Source: Cordilura impudica (Eukaryota; Arthropoda; Insecta; Diptera; Scathophagidae). From it: a DNA stretch of 64,000 bases. Positions 47,061 to 58,974 of the stretch are shown piece by piece. Position numbers and translations under genes: made by a program. Each line of letters begins with the position of its first letter. Position 1 is the stretch's first letter. The stretch covers positions 131,913,612 to 131,977,611 of the forward strand of contig OY821519.1 of the NCBI GenBank assembly GCA_963682025.1. Direction: 5' to 3'. The notes under the pieces were generated by a model. That model had not been told where the DNA came from, ran no database searches, and was given only the letters and a program-made list of their open reading frames with translations.

Positions 47061-47266
47061 AAATTTTTGGTAAAAATATCATTTGTTATCGGTATAACAT
47101 TATTAACGCTTTTACTATAATTTATTTTATTTAGTTTTTTGAATTGATTTTTTTAAAAATGTTATTATATGTTAAATTTAAACGGCATATATCATCCCCA
47201 TATAAAGACTTCATTACAACTTCCGCTTTTTGCATTCCACATACCAGCTCTTTATTTTTGTTCCAC
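47061..47266. other. AT-rich spacer
   Basis: Nothing recognised. Confidence 0.3.
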
Positions 47267-47870
47267 TTAAACCACTTGTTTCCGAGATTTGTTGATAAAA
47301 AGTATGTCCTTCTTGAGTTGCAGCATCACTTTTTTGTCCTTTAACCGTTCAGTTAACAAATCCAGTTCTATGGATATTTCAGTTTCTTTTAGGTTTCTTG
47401 TGTGCTTTAAAATTTCTGCAACCATTCTCTCAGATTTAAATTCAACTATAACCGTCAAACCACACTTTCGTGTAATTTGTGAACGTTTTCAAATTCGAGG
47501 GAAGTGCCAACATTAAGCTTTTCTTTGATAATCTTGTTCGCAGCTTGGTTTAAGGATCCTTTGCTTACTCCTCGAATAATTTTATTTCTTCTCTTCGTCT
47601 GTTCCTCCAATCGCGCTATAGTTGTAAATTCATTATTTTTATTTTCTTCTAAAGCTTTTATTCTTTTTTTTAATATTTAATTTTCTTTAACAATTTCATG
47701 AAGTTTTGCTGTAAATGTTTCCACCTTTTCGATATCATCTTTTGTTGGCAAATTTTTCAGTTTCTCGTCAAGTATAGCTGACATAGATCCTTTCATCAGC
47801 TCCACTGGATCTGTAACTGACATACTTCCACTGCACTTGCATTATTCATGACTTCTGGAGATTGTTTCAA
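47267..47870 (-). pseudogene. non-LTR retroelement ORF1-like relic
   Basis: Minus-strand frames give VTDPVELMKGSMSAILDEKL, KDDIEKVETFTAKLHEIVKE, a coiled-coil-like KRIKALEENKNNEF...LEEQTKRRNKIIRGVSKGS, AANKIIKEKLNV, then TVIVEFKSERMVAEILKHTR and a K-rich tail. The coiled coil followed by RRNKIIRG and a VIVEFKS block resembles ORF1 proteins of insect LINEs (R.NN..I.G, then a nucleic-acid-binding fold). It has an internal stop and a frameshift near 47460. No reverse transcriptase follows. Confidence 0.45.
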
Positions 47871-48544
47871 TAAATTTCCTTTTTGGTGTTTGTATAAATG
47901 ATGTATATGATGTTGATCTATTTGATTGCATTCTTTTAGGCGTCACAATAAAAGCTTAGAGCCCACATATGACATTAATGTTATTAAATTTTGTAATTGT
48001 TATCATACACACAATGTAACAATTTTTTGATAATAAATTGTAATTACAAACAAACTTTATTATTCATCAGGAAACCACACTTTCGGCTTAAGATTTAAAA
48101 ACACGAATCGTATATTGACGGCTTAAAACTTCAAACTTTGTATAAATCAGAGCTTTGTTTTATATATGACTACATCCCGAGCTTTGCCAGATTTTATAGG
48201 TATCTATTATAAAACTTGTTTTCCTTTAAAGGAAAATGTTGAATTAGTTTCTATAATTTTTTTTTTTTTTTGTATCCCAGAGTCAAAATTAATACTATAT
48301 ACATATATTGTTTTCGTTGATGTTTACACTGTCATTCCTGTTTTGATTTTGTTTTATTATGGTTTTTGTTATGGTTTACATCCGCAACCCTGATTTTATA
48401 CGAATTCTTATAATCGTTAGGAATTCTTGTCGTGAGTCACACAAAACCATTTGATTCAGTAGGCCTTGTTTTCCGAAATATGGCCCTTCAAAGTTCAAGT
48501 AGTGATTTTGGCATACGTTTGTAATTTCTGTTTAAATCATACGT

Positions 48545-48795
48545 ACAGTGAGTGTCAATACAATATAACCTTTTAACAAAAATTGGATTATAAAATTAAA
48601 AACTCTCTTATTAGCTTAAAAATTTGTATGTTTTATTTATTTAAAAAAGAAAAATTAACATAAAATAACTTCAGATTTTCTACGGGATTTAGTTCTGGTG
48701 ATTGGCCTGGCCATACCAAAACACTAACTGCATTAGCTTGTAGCCATTCAGTTACAAATATGGAGGTGTGTTTTGGGTCATTGTCATGTAAAGTA
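48545..48795 (-). pseudogene. Tc1-like transposase relic
   Basis: The minus strand from 48793 reads [20 protein letters not shown], then [18 protein letters not shown], which covers the second catalytic Asp and the catalytic Glu of Tc1 transposases. A possible terminal repeat, CAGTGAGTGTCAATACAATA after TA, lies at 48545. The mini-me copy at 48796 cuts the gene precisely at the HDN motif. Confidence 0.75.
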
Positions 48796-49350
48796 CCTGA
48801 CCATTATGTGGTCAGGGTATAATGAGTTTGTGCTGATATTTGTAACTACCAAAAATATTTGATTTTTTTTGACTCAGAATCACTTTCTGAGCCGATTTAG
48901 CAATGTCCGTCCATCTGTTTGTCTGTCAGCCCATCTGTACAATCAACAAATATGAATATATTTTGACGAAATTTGGTATATAAGCTCTTATCGGCCATAG
49001 AACGAATGCTATTGAAGTTGGTGATAATCGGAGCATATTCATCTTAAGTTTCCTTAAGATCCAAATTATCATACAGATATCAAATTTCGGTTGGTTGTAA
49101 TAAACACCCATTAATCAGTAATCCGTAAATAAAACCTGTAGAATAATTCTTAGTCATAGCCCCCATTTTTCGACCTGGTCCCCATATAAGTATAACATAA
49201 GATATGAACTTTTTCATATCTGCAGCAAAAAATTAATAACAATGCCACTCAAATTTGATTTATGCTTATGCTTTTCTTTATCCAATTAGTAGGACCTAAG
49301 ACACTTTACACCTAAACGTATGGTATTATCGGTCTAGACCGACTTTAATA
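48796..49350 (-). mobile_element. mini-me/DINE-1-like repeat, old copy
   Basis: GTCC orientation with a diverged terminal stem (CTGACCATTATGTGGTCAGG), a short GTCCGTCC run and a damaged palindrome (ATCGGTCTAGACCGACT). It resembles the old copy at 1355-1750 more than the young ones. Confidence 0.75.
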
Positions 49351-49468
49351 TTATTATTTATGTTTTAACGTAGTATGATTGTTTTAATTTAATATATAGA
49401 CACTTTCTAGTGCGTGTATGTATTTAATTATTAAAAACTTGAAACACGATCTTTTAACCAAAATTTAA

Positions 49469-50239
49469 AAACAAGTAAGAAAATTATAGTCGGTCTAGAC
49501 CGACTATACGATACCCTATACCATGCGTTTAGAAACCCTATCTCTTAAGCCCAACTAACTGGACATTGAAAATAAGCAAAAACCAAATTTGAGTGGGATT
49601 TTTATTAATTTTTTTGGCTGCAGATATGAAAAATTTCATATCGGATGCTATATCTATAAAGGGACTAGGTCCAAAAATGGACCGATCCTGATCATGTTTG
49701 GTAAAGTCTCTTGTATTTTGCAAAAATATGTACAAACAAAATTTGAGAAGAATCAGTGCAATATTTTTGTTTTTTAATAGATTTAAGTGAAGATCGGGAA
49801 GCAGCTCTATATGGGGTCAAAGGGATCATTTTTGGACTATTCATTAGTGGATGTAATGAACGCATACAAATCCAATTTGAGTAAGATCTATATGACAATT
49901 TGGATCTTATGGCAATTTATGTCGATTTCATATGGGTAATTTGTATGGGGGCTAGGTCTGAACATGGGCGGATTCACACCAATTTCAAAAGCCGATAAAA
50001 GCTTATATACCAAATTTCATCAAAATATGTTCATATTTGCGACCTGCAGTTTGATTACAAGCTTTACATGGACACACAGACGGACGGACGGACGGACGGA
50101 CGGACATTGTTAAATCAACTCAGTAAGTGATTCTGATTCGATCATAATTAAAGATGGGTCTAGGTCAAATATTTTTGGTTGTTACAAACAGCAGCACAAA
50201 GTCATTATACCCAAACCACATAGTGGTATAGGGTATAAT
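49469..50239 (+). mobile_element. mini-me/DINE-1-like repeat copy
   Basis: GGAC orientation with the intact palindrome and six GGAC units. A small deletion removes AGCGTTCATCCCATGG. It forms an inverted pair with 48796-49350 across a 118-bp gap. Confidence 0.88.
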
Positions 50240-51410
50240 TAATTACACAGACCATACCCTGGGAGTATACTTTTTATTTCAACTCAGGACTCAGAATTTA
50301 ACCATCACATTCTAACCTAAAAATGCAATGCACACGTTTTTTTAATAGTTGGATCTGTACTACATCGAGAAAATATATATTTCACACAAGACTAGTTAAA
50401 GTATCTGAAATATTACTCTTCCCCATCAATACACTTCTTAAATTTTTTAAGATATCTGATTTGAACTTTAGGAAAGTATATATTGGTCTATGGAAAATTA
50501 GACCAATGTATACTCTCCTAAAGTTCTTAACTGCGGTTAATCCGAATATGCCCTTAAATTGTTTTATCATATCATTTTTCTGAAAAATCCTAGCCTAAAA
50601 TGCAAAAACTTAATAAAGAAAATTTGGTTCTTTGTTTTTTTTTCTGGAATACCCCTATTAATGTCTTTTCGGTCGTATTTGAATCCCGAGATATGGGACT
50701 TTAAAGTCCAGGCATTGATTTTGTTATATCTTCGTAATTTATAATTTATATCGGTTAAAATTATAACTTCAAAATTATATCGTTGAAAAGCTTATAGAAT
50801 TAGCCATTCCATGAGGATTTCACTAAACCATAAAGGACTAATTTGAGACTAAATTATTAAATTATTAAAAACTTCTTAAGATAAAATGCAATTGGTAATT
50901 TAGGTAAAAAATAGTAAATTCATAAACACAAAGCAAATTACATAAATAAAAGCGTTATTGAAAAGCGTTATTAAATTAATTTTATTTAATTTATTAAATA
51001 AAATATTTTTTATTTCATTATTTCATTTAAAAAACCGAGCAAATTCATTTCTTTAAGTTTGATTAAAAACCTTAACGGGTAAATGAATTTGATCTCATAG
51101 GAGACAGATAATTAAGCTTTACAGCAATAAATTGCGAAGATATATTAAAGAAATAAATACTTTTTTCGATTAAAAATTTGTTTTAATTGTATATTTTTCA
51201 TCAAAAATTATTTCAGTTCTAATTGTTCCAGAAACTATTTTTTATATCAAATTGGTGAACATATTTCTTTAATTTTTTAAACTGAAAATTGGTTTTAAAC
51301 AATTGTAATACAAATTTAAATTTTTTCTATAAAAATGGCACATAAAACTGTTAGAAAAATATTAATAAAATTATTTGACCCGATATGTATATATTTTTCT
51401 TACACAAATA
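50240..51410. other. AT-rich intergenic region
   Basis: Apart from the hairpin at 50464-50525, no feature is seen. Confidence 0.35.
50464..50525. repeat. 62-nt near-perfect hairpin
   Basis: 27-nt arms (50464-50490 and 50499-50525) pair at all but one position plus one G-T wobble, around an 8-nt loop TGGAAAAT. Size and pairing resemble a microRNA precursor, but a MITE remnant is equally possible. No known mature sequence is recognised. Confidence 0.6.
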
Positions 51411-52254
51411 TTATGCTCTTTGACAAGTGGCAGTTTCATTTTCTGGTCGAGAAACGAGTATAAAAAATGAACCACTTCGTGGTACTGGTTGTTGACCCAA
51501 AAATGCTCCCTTATCAAGTAAATTGTCAAACAATTCTGCCATATAAGCACTCTTTTCATCAGTTGTAGGATTAAGAGCTTCATCTGGATCCCTTGGCTAA
51601 ATGTGGAATAAAGAGTAAAACAAAAATATGAATCCATTAAAATAGTTATGAAATCCGATAGAAAAATATTTGAGAATCCGTCATTCGTAAATTTTTTGAG
51701 AAATAAAATTTTGTTCTGAATTTTCTCCCCATAAGAAAATCGACTTTACGCTTAGTATTCTTTTGTCAAAATAAAATTTAAAGTTATATAACTTTTAAGG
51801 TAATGCTATATATTAGTGAGATATCTCGAAAACTAGAGTTTAGAGCATTCAAATGTCTCATACACCCTAAACTCAGTTGAAAATTATGATAAACCTAGTT
51901 ATTGTGCTAGGAACTGTCGGTTTTTTTTTTATAAAAAAATAAGTAAAAAATAATACTTACCAATAACCTTTTCAAATCGATCAATGGACCATTGAAATTT
52001 GTTGGTATATTATTAAACGGATTTGAACGAAAAACGTTAAAAGCTGCTTCTTGTTTATTAACAAAATATCTTATAAAACGATTTCGCAGCTTTCTTTCAT
52101 CTACAGAAGCTCTAGAATTTTTTAATTTTGTCATCCACTCGGTGACTATGTATTTTTCTCGAAAATTATAAACCGATAGAAATTGCTCCATTTTTTGGAT
52201 TAATACGCTAAATTCCCTATCAAGGGTTTCAATTTCATTATCAACCTCAGTCAT
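51411..52254 (-). CDS. DUF4485-domain protein, two exons
   Basis: Exon 1 is 52254-51961 and exon 2 is 51596-51411, with a GTAAGT donor and TTTAG acceptor in phase 0, giving 159 residues. Residues ~10-98 fit DUF4485: LDREFSVLIQKM, the central EWMTKLKNS, RNRFIRYFVNKQ, then FRSNPFNN and GPLIDLKRLL. The second exon encodes PRDPDEALNP, AYMAELFDNLLDKGAFLGQQ, RSGSFFILVSRP. The domain also occurs at the N-terminus of vertebrate CEP112, a centrosomal protein, so a cytoskeletal or centriolar role is possible but unproven. The exact fly orthologue is not named. Confidence 0.8.
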
Positions 52255-52572
52255 GTTTTTTTTTGCTATTTTTTTCTTATTTTATTTTCTAATTAATTTG
52301 ACCAAAAATTTTGAAATAAAAATTAACTTCAGCTATTGTTTTTTTTTTTGACGAATGTAATTTATTATTGGGGCCAAGTAATTCTGAGACATTATATTGT
52401 CAATTAATACGAAAAAATAAAAACGATTGTATATTTAAAAGTTTTTATTGTCAGTATATGTTTTCAGTTGGTAATTGAATAACAAAACACAGTACGACCT
52501 GGTTAACGCTAAACCCAAAATAATTCCGGCAAATGTTATCTAGTGTGTTTTGTACCTAAAATTTTGTTCGTT
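52255..52572. other. upstream region of the DUF4485 gene
   Basis: Probably contains its promoter; no clear core element is seen. Confidence 0.35.
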
Positions 52573-52960
52573 TATTATACCCCATACCACTATGTGGGTA
52601 TAATGACTTTGTGCTGGTGTTTATACCAATCGACTCAGAATCACTTCCAGAATCACTTTATGAGCCGATTTAGCGATGTCCTCCCGTCCGTCTGTGTGTC
52701 CATGTAACCTTGTAACCAAACTACAGGTCGCAAATATGAATATATGTTGATGAAATTTGGTATATAAGCTTCTATCGGCCATAGGATGAACGTTATTGAA
52801 ATTGATGTAAATCAGTTCATGTTCAGACCTCAATTGCCAAAACATCCAAATTATTATATAGATCTCGGTCAAATTGGGTTTGTGTATGTTTGTTACATCC
52901 ATTCATCAGTAGTCCAAAAATAAACCCTATGGGACAATTCTTAGCCATAGCGCCCACATG
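52573..52960 (-). mobile_element. mini-me/DINE-1-like repeat, truncated
   Basis: GTCC-orientation half copy from TATACCCCATACCACTATG to the region of CAGTAGTCCAAAAATAAACC. It abuts an oppositely oriented fragment. Confidence 0.75.
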
Positions 52961-52965
52961 AAGAT

Positions 52966-53235
52966 GATGTATTTTCGCAAAAACATATATGAACCAAATT
53001 TCAGAAAAATCTATGCAATATTTTAATTAGTTGATAGATATAAGAGAATATCGGGAAGAAGCTTTAATGGGGACTATGACTAGGAATGGTCCCAGGGTTT
53101 ATTTTTGAACTACTGGTTATTGAGTGTAATAAACACGCACTCAGAAAATTCTACAAAGATCTATGTGATAATCTGGGTGTTAGGCTATTTACGTCGATCT
53201 CATAGGGTTCATTTGTATGGCAGGTAGGCTAGGTC
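52966..53235 (+). mobile_element. mini-me/DINE-1-like fragment, opposite orientation
   Basis: Diverged GGAC-orientation internal part (AGAATATCGGGAAGAAGCTT, GGGACTATGACTAGGAATGG, CGTCGATCTCATAGGGTTCA) with neither end. Together with 52573-52960 it forms a back-to-back old pair. Confidence 0.65.
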
Positions 53236-53248
53236 ATATTGCAATATA

Positions 53249-54245
53249 AAACAAGTAAGAAAATTATAGTCGGTCTAGACCGACTATACGATACCCTATA
53301 CCATGCGTTTAGAGACCCTATCTCTCAGGCCCAACTAACTGGATATAGAAAATAAGCATAAACCAAATTTGAGTGGGATTTTTATTAATTTGTTCGGCTG
53401 CAGATATGAAAAAGTTCAAATCGGATGCTATATCTATATTGGGACTAGGCCCAAAAATGGACCGATCCTGACCCTGTTTGGTAAAATCTCTTATATTTTA
53501 CAAAAATATATACAAACAAAATTTGAGAAGAATCAGTGCAATATTTTTGTTTTTTGATAGATTTAAGTGAAGATCGGGAAGCAGCTCTATATTGGGCCTA
53601 TGACTAAGAGTTCTCCAATAGCGATCATTTTTGGACTACTGATTAATGGATATAATATATTCATACGAACCCAATTTGGCAAAGATGTGTATGATAATTT
53701 GGATCTTATGGCAATATATGTTGATTTCATAGGGGTCATTTATATGGGGGCTAGGTCTGAATATGGACCGATTCTCACCAATTTCAATAGCGTTCATCCC
53801 ATGGCCGATAAAAGATTAAATACCAAATTTCATCAAAATATATTCATATTTGCGACCTGCAGTTTGATTACAAGCTTTACATGGACACACAGACGGACGG
53901 ACGGACATCGTTAAATCGAATCAGATAGTGATTCTGATTCGATCGGTATAATTAAAGATGGGTGTAGGTCCAATATTTTTGGATGTTACAAACAGCAGCA
54001 CAAAGTCATTATACCCAAACCACATAGTGGTAGGGTATAATTATTTTCATATATGAGATTTGTAATTTAATTGCAAAGTTTACGGGCGGACGGAAGAATG
54101 TAGCTAAATAGACTTAGAAAGTGATTCTGAGTAGATCGCTGCAATAAAACGTGAGTTGGGTCAAATATTTTGTATAGTTAAAAACATCAGCACAAACTTA
54201 TTATACGCTGACCACGACCATAGATCCGAATAGAGTATACATACC
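53249..54245 (+). mobile_element. mini-me copy plus fused older tail (composite)
   Basis: A full GGAC-orientation copy (53249-54042, three GGAC units) is followed at once by a diverged second tail (54043-54245: TTACGGGCGGACGGAAGAAT, AAGTGATTCTGAGTAGATCG, CTGACCACGACCATAGATCC). The same fusion occurs at 55544-56560. Confidence 0.85.
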
Positions 54246-54639
54246 GAAATAAAATAAAAAATATGAAAACTCATACACGGATACCTTGCCAAATCTATAC
54301 GCCCTACTTTCCGATTTATGACAATTTTACATAAATCAGAAAGTGGAGTTAATCGATTTGGCAACGAGGTATCGATATTATACAAGCATTGGTGTGCATA
54401 TGATGACACCTTAAAAAAAATCTGAAACGACAGACAATTTGTATTTCGTTTTTTTAGATTAAATTGGAAAAATTAAAAAAAGAATTTTTTGGCCGATTTG
54501 TAACATATGTAGTTTTAATTTATAATTTATTCCATCACATATCAAAATATCAGTAATACAGAAACCAAAACTTAATATAAATCCGCTCATTACTGAATCT
54601 GTAACGGTTTAAAATTAATATATAATTTCATAAAAATTA
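54246..54639. other. unique AT-rich spacer
   Basis: Contains a 20-bp-class inverted pair around 54300-54345 (GCCAAATC...GATTTGGC; CTTTCCGATTTATG...CATAAATCAGAAAG), otherwise nothing. Confidence 0.5.
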
Positions 54640-55543
54640 TATTTTCTTAAAAAAGTAGATATCCTAAAAAAAGTAAATTTCCTAAGGAAAGGTACTTTTA
54701 TGAAAGAAGTACATTTTCTTAAAAAGTACATTTTCTTAAAAAAGTACTTTTTCTTAAAAAAGTAGCCTTCTTAAAAAAATATTTAAGCAAATACTTTTCT
54801 TAAAAAAGTAACTTGTCTTTCAAAAGGACATTTATTGCAAAAGTACCTTTTATTAACAAATTGCCTTTTTATAAAAAAGTACTTTTTATTAAAAAAGTAC
54901 CTTTTATAAAAAAATTAATCCTTAAAGAAATACTTTTCTTAAAAAAGTACCTTGTACATTTAGTACATTTTATTGAAAAAGTACATTTTCTTAAAAAATT
55001 ACTTTTTATTAAAAAGCACATTTTCCTAAAAATGTTCTTTTCTGCAAAAGCACATTTTCTAAAAAGTACCTTCCCTGAAAAATTAAATTTTCTTTAAAAG
55101 TATACTTTCCAAAAAAGTACCGTTCTTAAAAAAGTACCTGATTTTAGAAAAAGTACCATTTTTTAAAAAAGTAAATCTCCTTAAAATAGGATCTTTTCTT
55201 AAAAAAGTACCTTTTTTAAAAAGTACCTTTTCTTATAAAAGCTCCCTTTCTTAACAAAGCAAATTTTTTAAAAAACTTAATTTTCCTTAAAAAAGTGTTT
55301 ATCTTACAAAAGTAAGTTTTATTAAAAAAGTATATTTTAAAAAATTATATTTTTAAAAAAATTAAATTTAATTAAAAAGGCACGTTTTATTAAAAAAGTA
55401 CCTTATCTTAAAAAGGCTCCTTTTCTACAGAATGAACATTTAAAAAAAAACTTTTCTTATAAAATACATTACTGTAAAGATGTTCCTTTTCTTAAAAAAG
55501 TTAATTTGCCTAAAAAAGTACACCTCTTCTAAAAGTACATTTT
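54640..55543. repeat. minisatellite, AAAAAGTAC-type units (left block)
   Basis: About 50 imperfect 15-22 bp units based on TTTTCTTAAAAAAGTACC. AAAAAGTACTTTTT is itself a near palindrome. The array resumes at 57357 after two mini-me insertions. Confidence 0.9.
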
Positions 55544-56560
55544 AAACAAGTAAGAAAATTATAGTCGGTCTAGACCGACTATACGATACCCTAGACCATG
55601 CGTTTAGAGACCCTATCTCTCAGGCCCAACTAACTGGATATAGAAAATAAGCATAAACCAAATTTGAGTCGGTTTTTTATTAATTTTTTCGGCTGCAGAT
55701 ATGAAAAAGTTCATATCGGATGCTATATCTATATGGGAACTAGGCCGAAAAATGGACCGATCCTGACCATGTTTGGTAAGGTCTCTTGTATTTTGCAAAA
55801 ATATATACAAACAAAATTTGAGAAGAATCAGTGCAATATTTTTGTTTTTTGATAGATTTAAGTGAAGATCGGGAAGCAGCTCTATATGGGGCCTATGACT
55901 AAGAGTTGTCCAATAGGGATCATTTTTGGACTACTGATTAATGGATGTAATATATACGTACAAACCCAATTTGGCTAAGATTTGTATGATAATTTGGATC
56001 TTATGGCAATATATGTTGATTTCATAGGGGTCATTTGTATGGGGGCTAGGTCTGAACATGGACCGATTCTCACCAATTTCAATAGCGTTCATCCCATGAT
56101 CGATAAAAGATTAAATACCAAATTTCATCAAAATATATTCATATTTGCGACCTGCAGTTTGATTACCAGCTTAACATGGACACACAGACGGACGGACGGA
56201 CGGACGGACATCGTTAAATCGAATCAGATAGTGATTCTGATTCGATCGGTATAATTAAAGATGGGTGTAGGTCCAATATTTTTGGATGTTACAAACAGCA
56301 GCACAAAGTCATTATACCCAAACCACATAGTGGTATAGGGTATAATTATTTTCATATATGAGATTTGTAATTTAATTGCAAAGTTTACGGGCGGACGGAA
56401 GAATGTAGCTAAATAGACTTAGAAAGTGATTCTGAGTAGATCGCTGCAATAAAACGTGAGTTGGGTCAAATATTTTGTATAGTTAAAAACATCAGCACAA
56501 ACTTATTATAAGCTGACCACGACCATAGATCCGAATAGAGTATACATACCGAAATAAAAT
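55544..56560 (+). mobile_element. composite mini-me copy inside the minisatellite
   Basis: Copy (55544-56346, five GGAC units, intact palindrome) plus the same fused old tail (56347-56560) found at 54043-54245. It starts straight after a minisatellite unit (AAAGTACATTTT|AAACAAG). Confidence 0.88.
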
Positions 56561-56573
56561 AAAAACAAGTAAG

Positions 56574-57356
56574 AAAATTATAGTCGGTCTAGACCGACTA
56601 TATGATACCCTATACCATGCGTTTAGAAACCGTATCTCCTAGGCCCAACTAACTGGACATAGAAAATAAGCAAAAACCAAATTTGAGTGTGATTTTTATT
56701 AATATTTTTGGCTGCAGATATGAAAAAGTTCATATCGGATGATATATCTATATGGCGACTAGGTCCAAAAATGGACCGATCCTGACCATGGTTGGTAAAG
56801 TCTCTTGTATTTTGCGAAAATATATACAAACAAAATTTGAGAAGAATCAGTGCAATATTTTTATTTTTTAATAGATTTAAGTGAAGATCGGGAAGCAGCT
56901 CTATATTGGGCCAAAGGGATCATTTTTGGACTACTCATTAATGGATGTAATGAACGCATACAAACCCAATTTGAGTAAGATCTATATGACAAATTGGATC
57001 TTATGGCAATTTATGTCGATTTCATAGGGGTAATTTGTATGGGGGCTAGGTCTGAACATGGACCGATTCTCACCAATTTCAATAGCGTTCATCCCATGGC
57101 CGATAGAAGCTTATATACCAAATTTCATCAAAATATATTCATATTTGCGACCTGCAGTTTGATTACAAGCTTTACATGGACACACAGACGGACGGACGGA
57201 CGGACGGACGGACGGACGGACATTGTTAAATCAACTCAGAAAGTGATTCTGATTCGTTCGGTATAATTAAAGATGGGTCTAGGTCAAATATTTTTGGTTG
57301 TTACAAACAGCAGCACAAAGTCATTATACCCAAACCACATAGTGGTATAGGGTATA
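56574..57356 (+). mobile_element. mini-me copy inside the minisatellite
   Basis: Full-length copy with an intact palindrome and eight GGAC units. It follows the composite at 55544-56560 head-to-tail and is bounded on the right by minisatellite units. Confidence 0.9.
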
Positions 57357-58165
57357 AAAATTATATTTTATTTAAAAAGCATATTTCCTAAAAAAGGAAA
57401 TTTTCCCTAAAAAAATTCCTACTCTTAAAGATTTTTCTTTTCTGAAAAAAGTACAGTAAATAGTACCTTCTCTAAAATAGTAACTTTTCTCTAAATAGTA
57501 CCTTTTCTTAAAAAAAGTACATGTTTTTTAAAAAGTACGATTTCTTAAAAAAGTAAATTTTCTTAAAAAAGTAAATTTTCTTAAAAAGTACCTTCTCCTA
57601 AAAAGTAATAAACTACCTATTTTTTATAAAAGTACATTTTCTATAGAAAAGTACTTTTTCCTATAAAAATACCTTGTCTCAAAAAAATATATTTTATTAA
57701 AAAATTACCTCTTGTTAAAAAATTTCTTTTTGTTAATAAAGTACCTTTTATGGAAAACGTACATTTTATTAATGAAGCACCTTTTACTAAAAAGTACATT
57801 TGCAAATAATAAGTAATTTTATTAAAAACTAAAATTTTCTTAAAAAAAATCTTTTCTTAATAAAGTAAATTTTTTAAAAAAGTACCTTCCTTAAAAAAGT
57901 GCCTTTTCTTTAAAATATCTCTTCTTAAAAAAGTAAGTTTTCTTAAAAATTACCCCTTTTTTAAGTACTTTTTCTTAAAAAATACCTTTTCTTACAAAGT
58001 ACCTTTTCTTAAAGGTACCTATTTTCTTAAAAAGTACATTTTCTTAAAAAGTACCTTTTTTAAAAAGAAATTTTTTTAAAAAAGTTTCTCTTAAAAAAGT
58101 ATATTTTCTTAACAAGTAAATTTAAAAAAAAAACTACCTTTTCTTAAAAGGCTACCTATTTCTAA
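57357..58165. repeat. minisatellite, AAAAAGTAC-type units (right block)
   Basis: Continuation of the 54640 array, about 45 units, ending at TAATGGAGAGATTATTG. Confidence 0.9.
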
Positions 58166-58974
58166 AATAGTAATGGAGAGATTATTGTTGATGTGTTAGC
58201 TACATTCGAGTAGAAAATGTTCTTCTTTTATCCATAAAATATTCTCTTCATCGTTTTGTAATAAAACGATTTCAGGGCATACATTTTATTTATTTTTTAT
58301 TAATTTACAAATAACTATATATATTAATAATAAATAGCTTTTTTTTAAATGGCAATATATATATATATTATAGATAATTACATAAATTAAATGCCTTAAA
58401 AAATAAACAACTTATCATTTATGCTTAAAATATTCTAGCGCATTGTGGGACCTTTAACATTTTGTGATTTTGCTAATTTATTTAGTTTTGGTGAGTGAGT
58501 GTTGTTCTAATAGTTATTGCCAGGTATTTCGTTTAACAAATCTATCACATTACTTTATACTTATCACAACTTCTTTAAGAAGTAGTTCATTTAATTATAT
58601 TAATTACTTTATTTAAAATACAATATCATTTAATTGTTGACTTTAAATTAGTTTTAGTTTTGGCCCCGTTTTTCTAATTAATATCTGAGAATGGTAAATA
58701 TGATACTTAACATTTGTATAATACTTAAAATTATAACAACTGTAAAATATTTAAAGAGACTTACAGCGAAACAATTATATACAACAACTCTGCTACTCAA
58801 GAGAGCGACTATTTAACAATTTGTTGGTGTTGCTTTTATGACATACTGTGAGTACCCTAATTGTTTATATTATTGTTTGCTAGTGGAATGTTAAATATAA
58901 CATTATGAAATAGAAACATGCAAAACAAAACTACAACTAATAATAATGTTAGTGAAACAACTAGTAACTATATA
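58166..58974. other. 3' flank of the SLC36-type gene
   Basis: AT-rich. Probably contains the 3' UTR of the minus-strand transporter; a (TA)n run lies near 58350. Confidence 0.4.

Noticed and set aside
54813..55097. Lys/Phe/Leu-rich ORF of 94 codons
   Set aside because: It is the translation of the AAAAAGTAC minisatellite.
24496..57266. Recurrent ORFs of about 62 and 86 residues in every mini-me copy (for example MSGIFINFFGCRYEKVHIG and MDLMAIYVDFIGVICMGARS)
   Set aside because: They repeat only because the DNA repeats. Frames break freely between copies, the second runs into the GGAC run, and no start context, domain or codon signal supports coding.
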